Shown: positions 36,922-45,561, counted from the stretch's first letter. The stretch: DNA of 64,000 nucleotides from Chelatococcus sp. YT9 (GCF_018398315.1 NZ_JAHBRW010000001.1:3728501-3792500), one strand, 5' to 3'. Program-made: numbers and translations. Notes: generated by a model not told the origin, from the sequence alone.

Positions 36922-36953
36922 TGTTGCCTCGGATCGTCGTTGTTCATGAAGAA

Positions 36954-37106
36954 GGCATGACGACAAGGGATGATGAAACCTCTCCCACCGTAAGCGGGAA
37001 CCCGCTCTGACCACTGAGCTACGAGCCCGCAGTTGGTGGACCCGGCGGGATTCGAACCCGCGACCTGGAGGGGACAGCCTGTAGTTCCATCGGCATTCGT
37101 CATGCC
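36954..37106 (-). ncRNA. Y RNA 1 (YrlA-type) with CCA-bearing acceptor loop
   Basis: The ends pair perfectly over 10 bp (37097-37106 with 36954-36963) with the GACGAATG signature. The second helix is 8 bp (37084-37091 with 36972-36979). Inside, the T arm GCGGG-TTCGAAT-CCCGC abuts a 7-bp acceptor-like stem (37038-37044 with 37022-37028, two wobbles). The loop of that stem, ACCAACTGC, keeps an ACCA where a tRNA has its 3' end. A TAGCTCAGTGGTCAGAGC D arm follows, then a hairpin with loop CTTACGG resembling a valine anticodon loop. It lies 49 bases after rsr. Confidence 0.88.
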
Positions 37107-37155
37107 AGGCCGTTAGTTCCTGTTGTGCCCCGGCGGCGGACCGCCGGAGCTGCCG

Positions 37156-38715
37156 TTAGAGTTCTATGGCGTCGATCGCCTTCACCCAGTGATCCCGGTC
37201 TCGTCCGCTCTTCGCCATGGCGGCGATGAGTGTGAACACCTGGTCCGAGAAGCCGCCGACATTCAGGATGTCCGCTTGGCCCTTGGCCTGGGTCGTCGTG
37301 CTCGGCTGGATATCGATGCAGACGAGTTTCGCAGCCGGATTGAGGACCTTGATCCTGTTCCACGCCTGCATTGTCGCCGTGCCGTGGTGGCGATGGGGCA
37401 CCCCATCCACCCACGATTCGTTATCCGACACGAACACCACCAGATCGACCTTCGCCTTCTCTGCAGCTAGCTTTTGCAGCGGCGCGGAGCAGTTCGTTCC
37501 GCCACCGCCGATCGCCGCCAGCTTCGCCGCGTTGGTCATGACCGTGTCGCGCGGGTTGAGGTCGACGCCGACCACATCATGCTCGAACGGCAGCACGCGC
37601 GCGGTCCTGTTGGCCCGCAGGAGCGCCGCGGCAACGAGTGCCGCGACATCGACGCAGCGCACCGTCGTGGTGGCGCCCCGGCGATAGCCGGTCACGGGCG
37701 AGCACATCGAGCCCGACACATCAGGGCAGACCACTACGTTGCCCTCGATCTCCGGCACGTTGGCGAGCGCGATCTCCATCGCATCCTGCAACGCGTTCTT
37801 GACCGCGGTCGGCACGCTGCTGTCCGCCATGGTGAAGGCCACCATGAGCTGATACGGGAAGACCCGGGCGCGCCGGATCTCGGCCGCGTCGGCGAGCCGT
37901 CCGGCCAGCCGCTCCGTGAATCCCTCCACCTCGAACACGCCGTGGCGGGCGAAGGTGTTGAGGTTCTGGCGCAGCATCTGCCAGCCGGCTTTGTCAGCGA
38001 TCTCCACCCAATGCGCCTTCGACAGCGGCATCGCGGTGAGCATCTGGAACGGCACCGGTGGCACCGGCAGGGAGGGATCGCGCTTGAATGCCTCGAAGGC
38101 CTTCACCACCTCCGGCAGGGCCAGCACGTCATAGGGCTTGCCGATGAGATAGCCGTAGAGCGCCTCACGCGAGGCCGATGCCGGCTTCGGGTGAACCATC
38201 TTGATGATGTCGGCCAGCGACGGATCGTTGCCGACAGCGGCGCGCATGATCTCGATGTCGTCGGCCTGCTCCAGCCATCCCTGCACGAGGCGCTTCGGCC
38301 GGCTGCCGAGCGACTTGCGGCCCGTGACGCCGGAGCGCATGAGCTGCACGAAGTTGCGCAGCATCTTGCCGTTCCGGACGATGCGCGGGAAGGCCCGCGA
38401 GAACTCCGGCCCCGGCATCATCGACAACGCCGCCAGAAGCAGCGCCGGCATGTCCTTCATCAGGCCGCGCTCGTAGGCATGGATCGCCGCCTTGGCGACG
38501 AATTCCGGCTCAACTTGCCAGACGAGCTTCAGCACCTCGTCGAGCTGCTCGCGCGGCTCGGCGTAGAAGGTCGCGTTGAACGTCCCCGTCGCCGCCAGCT
38601 GCGCGAGTGCCTGATGGGGCGTGAGCGCATAGGCCAGCGCGCCTTCATGGTTGACGCTGTCGGTCTTCGGCAGCAGCTTTCCTGCGATCGTCGCAAACAC
38701 GGATTTGTTTGCCAT
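37156..38715 (-). CDS. rsr: Rsr, bacterial Ro60 (TROVE-vWA) RNA-binding protein
   Basis: The 519-residue protein has a TROVE domain of HEAT-like helices over about residues 15-340, starting with the LTPHQALAQLAATGTFNATFY region. A von Willebrand A domain follows with the MIDAS motif DVSGSMCS and FVSDNESWV. Ro60 proteins form a ring that binds misfolded RNA ends in the hole and Y RNA on the outside. With Y RNA they tether polynucleotide phosphorylase or gate substrates. I chose the ATG at 38715, preceded by AGAAGGAACGG. The five Y RNAs start 49 bases after its stop, and a sigma-54 promoter lies upstream. Confidence 0.94.
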   Translation of the reverse strand: MANKSVFATIAGKLLPKTDSVNHEGALAYALTPHQALAQLAATGTFNATFYAEPREQLDEVLKLVWQVEPEFVAKAAIHAYERGLMKDMPALLLAALSMMPGPEFSRAFPRIVRNGKMLRNFVQLMRSGVTGRKSLGSRPKRLVQGWLEQADDIEIMRAAVGNDPSLADIIKMVHPKPASASREALYGYLIGKPYDVLALPEVVKAFEAFKRDPSLPVPPVPFQMLTAMPLSKAHWVEIADKAGWQMLRQNLNTFARHGVFEVEGFTERLAGRLADAAEIRRARVFPYQLMVAFTMADSSVPTAVKNALQDAMEIALANVPEIEGNVVVCPDVSGSMCSPVTGYRRGATTTVRCVDVAALVAAALLRANRTARVLPFEHDVVGVDLNPRDTVMTNAAKLAAIGGGGTNCSAPLQKLAAEKAKVDLVVFVSDNESWVDGVPHRHHGTATMQAWNRIKVLNPAAKLVCIDIQPSTTTQAKGQADILNVGGFSDQVFTLIAAMAKSGRDRDHWVKAIDAIEL

Positions 38716-38747
38716 GGGTCCGTTCCTTCTGTTCACGCCCCGTCTAG

Positions 38748-38763
38748 TTCAAGCAGCGTGCCA
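38748..38763 (-). promoter_or_regulatory. Sigma-54 promoter of rsr / Y RNA / rtcB
   Basis: The minus strand reads TGGCACG-CTGC-TTGAA, which matches the -24/-12 consensus TGGCACG-N4-TTGCW except at one -12 base. It lies about 33 bases upstream of the rsr ATG and opposite the divergent rtcR gene. That is where RtcR, a sigma-54 activator, should act from upstream sites within 38780-38920. Confidence 0.85.
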
Positions 38764-38922
38764 GTCCGGCGGTGATGGCGGGAAAAATGACCATTTTTTT
38801 AGTAAATGCTTGAAATTGTTATATTTCATTTTTTGAGCGCACGTGCGCAAGGCGGAGCGCGGTTGCTGGCGCGTTTCTCTGATGATATTGCTATCTAGCA
38901 TTTTAGAAATTTGGATAAGCGA

Positions 38923-40530
38923 ATGCGCCGCCGCATTGCCATCAGCGTCCTGGGAACCACACTCGACAGCGGCGGGCGCAAGGACCGGTGGAAACGCTGG
39001 CGGCCGACGGTTGCGCTCTGCCAGCAGCCCAACCTGTTTATCGACAGGCTGGAGCTCATCCACGGCGCCAAGCACCTGCCGCTCGCAACACAGATCACCC
39101 GAGACATCGAGCAGATTTCGCCCGCTACAGAGGTGAGGCTGCATGAGATCACCCTGCGTGATCCATGGGATTTCAGCGAGGTTTACACAAGCATGCGCGA
39201 TTTCGCGCACGGCTACAGCTTCGATCCCGAGCGAGAAGACTATCTCGTCAACATCACCACCGGCACCCATGTCGTGCAGATCTGCTGGTTCCTTCTGACG
39301 GAGGCGCGTTATATCCCCGGACGGTTGGTGCAGCTCTCGCCGCCGAGGAAAACCGAGGATCCCGGCGATTATTCCGGGACGCATTCGATCATCGATCTCG
39401 ACCTGTCGCGCTACGACGCGATTGCCACGCGCTTCGCGGCGGAGCGCGCGGAGGCGACGTCCTTCCTCAAGTCCGGCATCGCAACCCGCAATGCCACGTT
39501 TAACGAGATGATCGAGCAGATCGAGAAAGTTGCGATCCGCTCGCGCGCGCCGGTGCTTCTGACCGGGCCGACCGGGGCGGGCAAGTCACAACTGGCCAAG
39601 CGCATCTATGAACTGAAGCAGGCGCAGAGGCAGGTTTCAGGTGCTTTCGTCGAGATCAATTGCGCCACGCTACGGGGCGATCACGCGATGTCGACCCTCT
39701 TCGGACACGTCAAGGGCGCTTTCACGGGCGCGCAAGCGTCGCGCGCGGGGCTGATGAAGGCAGCCGACAAGGGCATGCTGTTCCTCGACGAGATCGGCGA
39801 ACTGGGCCTCGATGAGCAAGCCATGTGCCTGCGCGCGATTGAGGAGAAACGGTTCCTGCCGGTCGGTGCCGACAGCGATACCACCTCCGATTTCCAGCTG
39901 CTGGCAGGCACGAACCGGGATCTTGCCGTCAGCGTCAGGGAAGGGCGCTTTCGCGAGGATCTGTTCGCGCGGCTTAATCTGTGGACGTTTGAACTGCCGG
40001 CGCTCAAGGATCGTCGCGAAGATATTGAACCCAATCTCGATTTCGAGCTGAAGCGCTTCAGCGAGCGGGAAGGACTGAACGCCACCTTCAACAAGGAAGC
40101 GCGCGCGCTCTATCTTGCCTTCGCCATGAAGCCGGAAGCCGCCTGGCGCGCCAACTTTCGCGATCTCTCTGCATCGGTGACCCGCATGGCGACGCTCGCG
40201 CCACAGGCACGGATCAACGAGGATACGGTACACCAGGAAATTGATCGCCTCAGGCGGCAGTGGTCATCGGCGACTGACGGTGATGGATCAGAGGAGTTGC
40301 TCGTCAGCATACTCGGGCAGGAGCGGGCGGCTGAGCTAGATCTCTTCGACCGGGCACAGCTCGCAACCGTCATCAAGGCCTGTCGCGGCAGCGCCTCGAT
40401 CAGCGCGGCCGGGCGGCAGCTGTTCGCCGTATCGCGACTGCAGAAATCCACCGGCAATGATGCGGACAGGCTGAGAAAATACCTGCTGAAATACAATCTC
40501 ACATTCGAGGATGCCAGCCGGCCGCACTGA
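38923..40530 (+). CDS. rtcR: RtcR, sigma-54-dependent activator of RNA repair
   Basis: The 535-residue protein has an N-terminal CARF-like sensor domain (about 1-180, ISVLGTTLDSG at the start). A sigma-54 AAA+ domain follows, with Walker A GPTGAGKS (215-222) and the sigma-54-contact GAFTGA (265-270), then a C-terminal Fis-like helix-turn-helix. Known RtcR proteins sense RNA-damage products such as cleaved tRNA with a cyclic phosphate end and then activate the rsr/rtc promoter. I chose the ATG at 38923 after GGATAAGCG; a TTG lies four codons earlier. It is divergent from rsr. Confidence 0.93.
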   Translation: MRRRIAISVLGTTLDSGGRKDRWKRWRPTVALCQQPNLFIDRLELIHGAKHLPLATQITRDIEQISPATEVRLHEITLRDPWDFSEVYTSMRDFAHGYSFDPEREDYLVNITTGTHVVQICWFLLTEARYIPGRLVQLSPPRKTEDPGDYSGTHSIIDLDLSRYDAIATRFAAERAEATSFLKSGIATRNATFNEMIEQIEKVAIRSRAPVLLTGPTGAGKSQLAKRIYELKQAQRQVSGAFVEINCATLRGDHAMSTLFGHVKGAFTGAQASRAGLMKAADKGMLFLDEIGELGLDEQAMCLRAIEEKRFLPVGADSDTTSDFQLLAGTNRDLAVSVREGRFREDLFARLNLWTFELPALKDRREDIEPNLDFELKRFSEREGLNATFNKEARALYLAFAMKPEAAWRANFRDLSASVTRMATLAPQARINEDTVHQEIDRLRRQWSSATDGDGSEELLVSILGQERAAELDLFDRAQLATVIKACRGSASISAAGRQLFAVSRLQKSTGNDADRLRKYLLKYNLTFEDASRPH

Positions 40531-40679
40531 GGCGGCGTGAAAAGCGCTTCGCCGTGAGCGTCAAAGCGAGGCCGCTGCCGTGCATGCCGCGACAGCCTTG
40601 CGCCTTAGCGCCTGATGTCTAATAGGCTTGGGTGCCACGTGCCGCGGCGGTCGGCCGGGCCGAGAGAGCGAGGGCCGTT

Positions 40680-41150
40680 GTGACGTCTGAAATTGATGCG
40701 TTTCATATCACCACCCTCCACCAGGATCCTTCTTTCCGCGAGGTCGTGTCGGACCGGATCTGGAAAGCTTGGTGGCGTGACGAGGGTTTCAGCTTTGAAC
40801 AGATTGACCAGCGCGTTGGCCTCAGCCTAGGACCGGAGACGATTCCATCTGCACTAGTTGCGAGCAGCGAAGCTCAGTTTCTGGGAACCGTGTCCTTGAT
40901 CGACAGCGACATGGATGAGCGACCCGCTTACAGCCCTTGGGTCGCGGCCCTTTGGGTAGAGCCCGAGCATCGCCGCAAAGGGATTGGGGCCATGCTGGTG
41001 AAAGCGGCGGCGACCATGGCCTTCGAAGCTGGAAAGGCGGAAGCGTACCTCTGCGCCACGCCTGACAACGCGCCCTTCTATATCGGCCTGGGCTGGCGAC
41101 AGATCGAACACGATGTGAAGGGCCTCATTATCCTGTCGCTCTCGCGTTAG
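40680..41150 (+). CDS. GNAT-family N-acetyltransferase
   Basis: The product has the GNAT acetyl-CoA motif LWVEPEHRRKGIGAMLVKAA (R/Q-x2-G-x-G/A form) and a C-terminal FYIGLGWRQIEHD. I chose the GTG at 40680 because GAGGG lies five bases upstream, giving 156 residues. The frame is open to 40632. It is a single gene after rtcR and the substrate is unknown. Confidence 0.82.
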   Translation: MTSEIDAFHITTLHQDPSFREVVSDRIWKAWWRDEGFSFEQIDQRVGLSLGPETIPSALVASSEAQFLGTVSLIDSDMDERPAYSPWVAALWVEPEHRRKGIGAMLVKAAATMAFEAGKAEAYLCATPDNAPFYIGLGWRQIEHDVKGLIILSLSR

Positions 41151-41271
41151 GACCGCGCGATACTACCGGACCGGTAGACGGCACTATTAGGGTTGGTGCG
41201 TCGTGGCCATGATTTTACATTGCGCCGGGTTTCTGCGCAGACGACTTACCTGAGACTAGCCACGATCGGCC

Positions 41272-41979
41272 CTAACCGGGCTTTCCGCGAGATTGATCGC
41301 CGCGCTGCGCGAAAAACGCGGCGATCGTGCGGGCGGCGGTCGTCAAATGTGCGCGCAGGACCTCGACCGCTGTCGCGACATCCCGTCGCCGCGCGGCCGC
41401 CACCATGGCGCGGTGGTCGTCCTGGGACATGTGGGCACGCCCCTTGGCCGCCAGGTGAAAGCGCAGATAGCGATCGAAGGAGGCAAGCTGGCTTTCGGTG
41501 AGCGCTATCAGCTTGGGATGGCCCGCGGCACCATAGAGCGTCATGTGGAAGCGGCGGTTGAGCTCGCCCATCCGCCCCGGCTCGTTGACTGTGTCCATGT
41601 CGACAATCAGATCCTCCGCGAGAGTGAAATCCTCATCGCGCAGATGGGGAATGGACAGCGTGAGTGCCGCCGGTTCAAGGGCCATCCGGATCGCGTAAGT
41701 GTCCGCCGCGTCGGCCGCCGAGATCTCCGTCACCACGGCGCCCTTGTGGGGCACGAAGTCGAGGAGCGCCTGCGCTTCCAGTTGCCGCAAGGCCTCGCGC
41801 ACCGGCATGCGGCTTACGCCGAAAGTTGCCGCAAGATCCTCCTGTCGCAGCGGCGTGCCGCCCGGCAGACGTCCGGACAGGATGGCATCGCGCAAGGTCG
41901 CTTCGACAAAGGCCGTCGCGGTGCGATGGCGCGTGCCGCTCGCCGCAATGAGGTCTGCTATAGGCTGGAGATCTGACAT
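41272..41979 (-). CDS. GntR-family regulator, FadR/FCD subgroup
   Basis: The 235-residue protein has an N-terminal GntR winged helix (LRQEDLAATFGVSRMPVREALRQLEAQALLDFVPHKGAVV). An FCD ligand domain follows, with the metal-binding DMDTVNEPGRMGELNRRFHMTLYGAAGHPKL and a late HL. It is divergent from the BenE-like transporter across an operator-like palindrome. It probably represses the transporter until an aromatic or carboxylic acid binds. Confidence 0.88.
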   Translation of the reverse strand: MSDLQPIADLIAASGTRHRTATAFVEATLRDAILSGRLPGGTPLRQEDLAATFGVSRMPVREALRQLEAQALLDFVPHKGAVVTEISAADAADTYAIRMALEPAALTLSIPHLRDEDFTLAEDLIVDMDTVNEPGRMGELNRRFHMTLYGAAGHPKLIALTESQLASFDRYLRFHLAAKGRAHMSQDDHRAMVAAARRRDVATAVEVLRAHLTTAARTIAAFFAQRGDQSRGKPG

Positions 41980-41986
41980 CCAATAT

Positions 41987-42008
41987 CCAATTGTTCATTG
42001 GATCCAAT
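41987..42008. promoter_or_regulatory. Operator for the GntR regulator
   Basis: CCAAT-TGTTC-ATTGG (41987-42001) is a perfect inverted repeat overlapping the palindrome ATTGGATCCAAT (41997-42008). The two lie eight bases from the regulator start and in the promoter gap of the divergent transporter gene. FadR-type GntR proteins bind such short inverted repeats. Confidence 0.65.
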
Positions 42009-42075
42009 TGTGGCATACCTCGGGAGCGTTGTCATCGGTGACTGCGGCCGGCAGCCGTTCCAGTGGACTCATTCC

Positions 42076-43311
42076 ATGCATGATCAGGCGAAACATTCCT
42101 CGCAAGAGGCACAGGGCAGCGTCGTCACACCAGCGGCACCGTCTTTGGAAGACGGACTGATCCAGCCGATTGCCGCAGGCACGCTTGCGGCGGTTGTTGG
42201 TTTCGCCAGCGCCTTCACCATCGTTCTGCAGGGGCTGGCCGGCGTCGGCGCCACGCCGGCGCAGGCGGCGTCAGGGCTGCTTGTGCTCTGCGTCGGGCAG
42301 GGAATTCTGGCGGTCGCGCTCAGCCTGATGAACCGCCAACCCATCAGTATTGCCTGGTCGACGCCGGGCGCCGCCCTGCTTATGGGGGCGGGCGTGCCAC
42401 AGGGCGGTTTTGGCGTCGCCGTCGCAGCCTTCCTCGTGACCGGCCTGCTCATCGTGGTCGCAGGGATCTGGCGCCCGCTCGGCCGGGCTGTGTCCGCCAT
42501 TCCGTTGCCGCTTGCGAATGCCATGCTCGCCGGGGTTTTGCTTGAGCTTTGCTTGGCGCCCTTCCGTGCCATCGCTGCCGCCCCACTGCTCGCGCTGCCC
42601 ATTGTCGTCGCATGGGCATTTGGTTGGACTTTCGCGCGTCGCTTCGCTGTGCCCATCGCCGTTGCGATGACAGGCCTCATCGTGGCGCTCGCAACCCCCA
42701 TACCGGCGGAGGCCTGGGCGCATCTATGGCCGCAGCCCGTATTCGTCATGCCGGTCTGGGAGCTTGTGCCGGTGATAGGGCTCGCCATCCCCTTGTTCAT
42801 CGTCACCATGGCCTCGCAGAACGTTCCCGGTCTCGCTGTCTTGCGCAGCAACGGCTATGATGTGCAGGTTCGACCAGTGTTCATCGCGACGGGCATCGCA
42901 AGCTGGGCGGTTGCCTTTTTCGGCGGCCACGGCCTCAATCTTTCCGCCATTACGGCTGCGCTATGCGCCGGGCCTGAAGCAGGAGGGAATCCGGCACGGC
43001 GCTATATCGCCAGTGTCGCCGCGGGGCTGGTGTATATCGCCCTTGGGCTCGGCGTCGGCTTTGCGGCGACATTCATAGCCGCTTCGCCGCCCCTCCTGAT
43101 CCAGGCGGTGGCCGGCCTTGCCCTGCTGACCAGTCTCGCGGGGGCGCTGGCTGGGGCTCTCGCACGCGAAGCAGGTCGCCTGGCGGCGCTTCTGACGTTC
43201 GTCACGACGGCTTCAGGGATCAGCGTCTTCGGTATCGGTGCCGCCTTCTGGGGGCTCGTCGCCGGCGGATTGATGGTGATGCTCGAGCGTCGGCAGAGTC
43301 CGGCGGCTTAG
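42076..43311 (+). CDS. benE: BenE-family benzoate/aromatic acid transporter
   Basis: The 411-residue membrane protein has about 12 helices and BenE signatures ISIAWSTPGAALLMG, IPLPLANAMLAGVLLELC, PLFIVTMASQNVPGLAVLRSNGY and FFGGHGLNLSAITAALCAG. BenE proteins are benzoate:proton symporters related to nucleobase transporters. I chose the ATG at 42076; a TTG at 41998 lies within the operator. The divergent GntR gene is the likely regulator. No aromatic degradation genes are adjacent. Confidence 0.87.
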   Translation: MHDQAKHSSQEAQGSVVTPAAPSLEDGLIQPIAAGTLAAVVGFASAFTIVLQGLAGVGATPAQAASGLLVLCVGQGILAVALSLMNRQPISIAWSTPGAALLMGAGVPQGGFGVAVAAFLVTGLLIVVAGIWRPLGRAVSAIPLPLANAMLAGVLLELCLAPFRAIAAAPLLALPIVVAWAFGWTFARRFAVPIAVAMTGLIVALATPIPAEAWAHLWPQPVFVMPVWELVPVIGLAIPLFIVTMASQNVPGLAVLRSNGYDVQVRPVFIATGIASWAVAFFGGHGLNLSAITAALCAGPEAGGNPARRYIASVAAGLVYIALGLGVGFAATFIAASPPLLIQAVAGLALLTSLAGALAGALAREAGRLAALLTFVTTASGISVFGIGAAFWGLVAGGLMVMLERRQSPAA

Positions 43312-43648
43312 CGCCGTCGCGCCAATTGGAACGCTGGCGTCGACCCGGACGTAGAGCGACACTGTGCTTTCCGCGAGGAAGATTCGATCTTTCCCCTTTC
43401 TGTTAGATTACAGCCGTATTTCAAAAGCTTAAGTTGATGCAGCTCGGGATGTCGGCATGATGCACGGCGCGGGAGGGAGGGCCCGCCGCCCCGGCTGCAG
43501 CTGGTGTCCGGTCTCACGTTCGCCCCGTCTATGTGATCGCCGCCCCCGGCGGTCGTGCGAACGTCGTTCGAGATCGTGCCTTGAGCGATTCGCCAGGCGG
43601 ACCGCGCGGCCGGGGCGTCATTTTCACGGAGGCCTCATTGAAACGGCA

Positions 43649-43668
43649 ACGGGGCCCTGGGGCCCCGT
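43649..43668 (-). terminator. Hairpin downstream of the amino-acid binding protein
   Basis: ACGGGGCCC (43649-43657) pairs perfectly with 43660-43668 around a two-base loop. It lies 37 bases after the stop of the minus-strand binding-protein gene. The following bases (TGCCGTTT) are only weakly T-rich. The rest of 43312-43704 has no supported gene. Confidence 0.55.
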
Positions 43669-43704
43669 CATGGTCTACGCTGGATGGATGCTAATCGCCT
43701 AGCG

Positions 43705-44784
43705 CTAGCGTATCGGCGGGGCGTAGAGGATGCCGCCCATGCTCCAGAGCTGGTTGAGGCCGCGCGGGATGCCGAGTTTCGACTGTACACCGAGATTGCG
43801 CTCGTACATTTCCGCATAGTTGCCGGACGCCTTGACGGCCTGCTGCGCCCAGCCGTCACCAAGCCCCAGCATCTTGCCAAGTCCGCCTTCAGCGCCCATG
43901 AAACGGCGCACGTCAGGCTTGGTGGAATTCTGGGCCTCGGTGAGATTGGCGCTGGAGACGCCCAACTCCTCGGCATTGACGAGGGCGAAGTTCACCCACT
44001 GAACGATATTCGACCAGGCAACATCATCGTTGCGCGTGACTGGTCCCAGGGGTTCTTTGGAGATCACGTCGGGCAAGACGACCGCCTCGCCCGGCTTTCC
44101 AAGCTTGAGCCGCTCCGCATAGAGGGCCGACTGGTCGCGGGTGAGCACGTTGCACTGCCCGGCCTCGAAGGCCTTGAGCGCCTCGGCGGCGCTCGGGAAG
44201 CTCAATTCCTCATAGGTCATGGAATTGGCGCGGAAGTAGTCCCCGAGATTGAGCTGGGTCGTGGTGCCCGCCTCCACGCAAACCTTGGCCTTGTCCAACT
44301 CCAGCGCCGAGGACACGTCGAGGCTGCGCGCCACCATGAAGCCCTGGCCATCGTGGTAGGTTATCCCGGCGAAGGTGAGACCAAGGCCGGCTTCACGCTC
44401 GAGCGTCCAGGTGGAGTTGCGCGAGAGAAGGTCCACACGCCCGTCTTTCAGGGCCTTGAAACGCTCGCTGGCCGAGAGAGGGACGAAGGTGACCTTGGCG
44501 CGATCGTCGAAGATGGCGCCAGCGACCGCTCGGCAGAAGTCGACGTCGAAGCCCGACCACTGCCCCTGGGCGTCCTTCTCCGAAAATCCGAAAAGACCTT
44601 CACTGACCCCGCACTGCAGCTGCCCGCGCTGCTTGACCGTGTCGAGCGTCGCGGCCGAGGCGACCGGCGCCAGAAGGCATGCCGCGGCGATGCCGGCCGT
44701 CGCCGCGAGGGCACGGCGCATGTGCCTTTGCGCTATCCGCGTGGTGGCGTGGAACCCGGCGCGGGGTTGGGCCGCTTGCAGCAT
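43705..44784 (-). CDS. Amino-acid ABC transporter periplasmic binding protein (AapJ-like)
   Basis: The 359-residue protein has a signal peptide (MRRALAATAGIAAACLLAPVA, cleavage after ASA). The family-3 solute-binding pattern follows: VKQRGQLQCGVSEGLFGFS, GFDVDFCRAVAGAIF and DLLSRNSTWTLERE. This is closest to AapJ, which binds a broad range of L-amino acids. I chose the ATG at 44784 after AGGAGAAC. The permease and ATPase genes of an aap operon are not here, so it is an orphan binding protein. Confidence 0.88.
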   Translation of the reverse strand: MLQAAQPRAGFHATTRIAQRHMRRALAATAGIAAACLLAPVASAATLDTVKQRGQLQCGVSEGLFGFSEKDAQGQWSGFDVDFCRAVAGAIFDDRAKVTFVPLSASERFKALKDGRVDLLSRNSTWTLEREAGLGLTFAGITYHDGQGFMVARSLDVSSALELDKAKVCVEAGTTTQLNLGDYFRANSMTYEELSFPSAAEALKAFEAGQCNVLTRDQSALYAERLKLGKPGEAVVLPDVISKEPLGPVTRNDDVAWSNIVQWVNFALVNAEELGVSSANLTEAQNSTKPDVRRFMGAEGGLGKMLGLGDGWAQQAVKASGNYAEMYERNLGVQSKLGIPRGLNQLWSMGGILYAPPIR

Positions 44785-44874
44785 CGTCTTCGTTCTCCTG
44801 GTCGCCCGTGTATGGTCTTTCGAGAACCCGCCGCCCATGGTGCGCCGGGAAACCTTTGTTAAAGCCGCCGCGGC

Positions 44875-45528
44875 TCAGATCGTGGCGCCGTGCCGGATGA
44901 TCACCTTCGTGCCGACAGGGACCCGCTCGTACAGATCGATGATGTCACCGTTGGCGAGGCGGAAGCAGCCAGAGGAGATCGCGTGACCGATCGTCTCGGG
45001 CTGATTGGTGCCGTGAATGCGAAACACCGTCGAGCCGAGATAAAGCGCGCGTGAGCCCATGGGATTGCCGGGGCCGCCCGCCATGAAGCGGGGCAGATAG
45101 GGCTGGCGGGCGATCATCTCCGGCGGCGGACGCCAGTCCGGCCATTCCGCCTTGCGGCTGACATTCACGAGGCCCGACCACTGGAACCCTTCGCGGCCGA
45201 CGCCGATGCCGTAACGGAGCGCCCGGTTGTTGCCCTGAACGAGATAGACGAAGCGCTCTGAGGTATGGATGACGAGCGTGCCGGGCTTCTCGTTGCTGCG
45301 AAAGAAGACCATCTGGCGCGCGTAGGGGCCGTCGGTGATCACGACCTCTTCGGTCGAGACGCGGCCGGGCTCATCGCCGATGTCCAAGGTTTCCTTGCCC
45401 GGGATGCGCGGCGCGCTTTGGGCGAGAGCAGCCCCTGCCACCGCGGTCGAGAGCGATAGTCCGGCGAGAACGGCAAAGGCCGCTCTCAACGTGGACCGTC
45501 GAAGGGTCTCGTTGATGTCCTTGAGCAT
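44875..45528 (-). CDS. L,D-transpeptidase (YkuD domain), exported
   Basis: The 217-residue protein has a signal peptide (about residues 15-37). The YkuD domain has FRIHGTNQPETIG and the catalytic HAISSGCFRLANGDIIDLY, in which the cysteine is the nucleophile. It forms 3-3 cross-links in peptidoglycan or anchors proteins to it. The ATG at 45528 follows GGAGTACGGA. It lies just upstream of the lipoprotein-like gene on the chromosome and shares its strand. Confidence 0.9.
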   Translation of the reverse strand: MLKDINETLRRSTLRAAFAVLAGLSLSTAVAGAALAQSAPRIPGKETLDIGDEPGRVSTEEVVITDGPYARQMVFFRSNEKPGTLVIHTSERFVYLVQGNNRALRYGIGVGREGFQWSGLVNVSRKAEWPDWRPPPEMIARQPYLPRFMAGGPGNPMGSRALYLGSTVFRIHGTNQPETIGHAISSGCFRLANGDIIDLYERVPVGTKVIIRHGATI

Positions 45529-45561
45529 TCCGTACTCCACTTGTACCTGCTGCGAGCACGC

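Noticed and set aside
36261-37155. Ordinary tRNA genes, or archaeal-style permuted tRNA genes
   Set aside because: T arms, D arms and a CCA are visible, but each T arm precedes its D arm, the acceptor ends are closed by loops, and no normal anticodon arm links the halves. The outer stem carries the Y RNA Ro-binding signature and lies between rsr and rtcB, so Y RNAs explain the layout better than permuted tRNAs needing a splicing endonuclease.
43705-44784. Part of a full amino-acid ABC transporter operon
   Set aside because: Flanking genes encode an L,D-transpeptidase on one side and nothing on the other; no permease or ATPase gene is adjacent.
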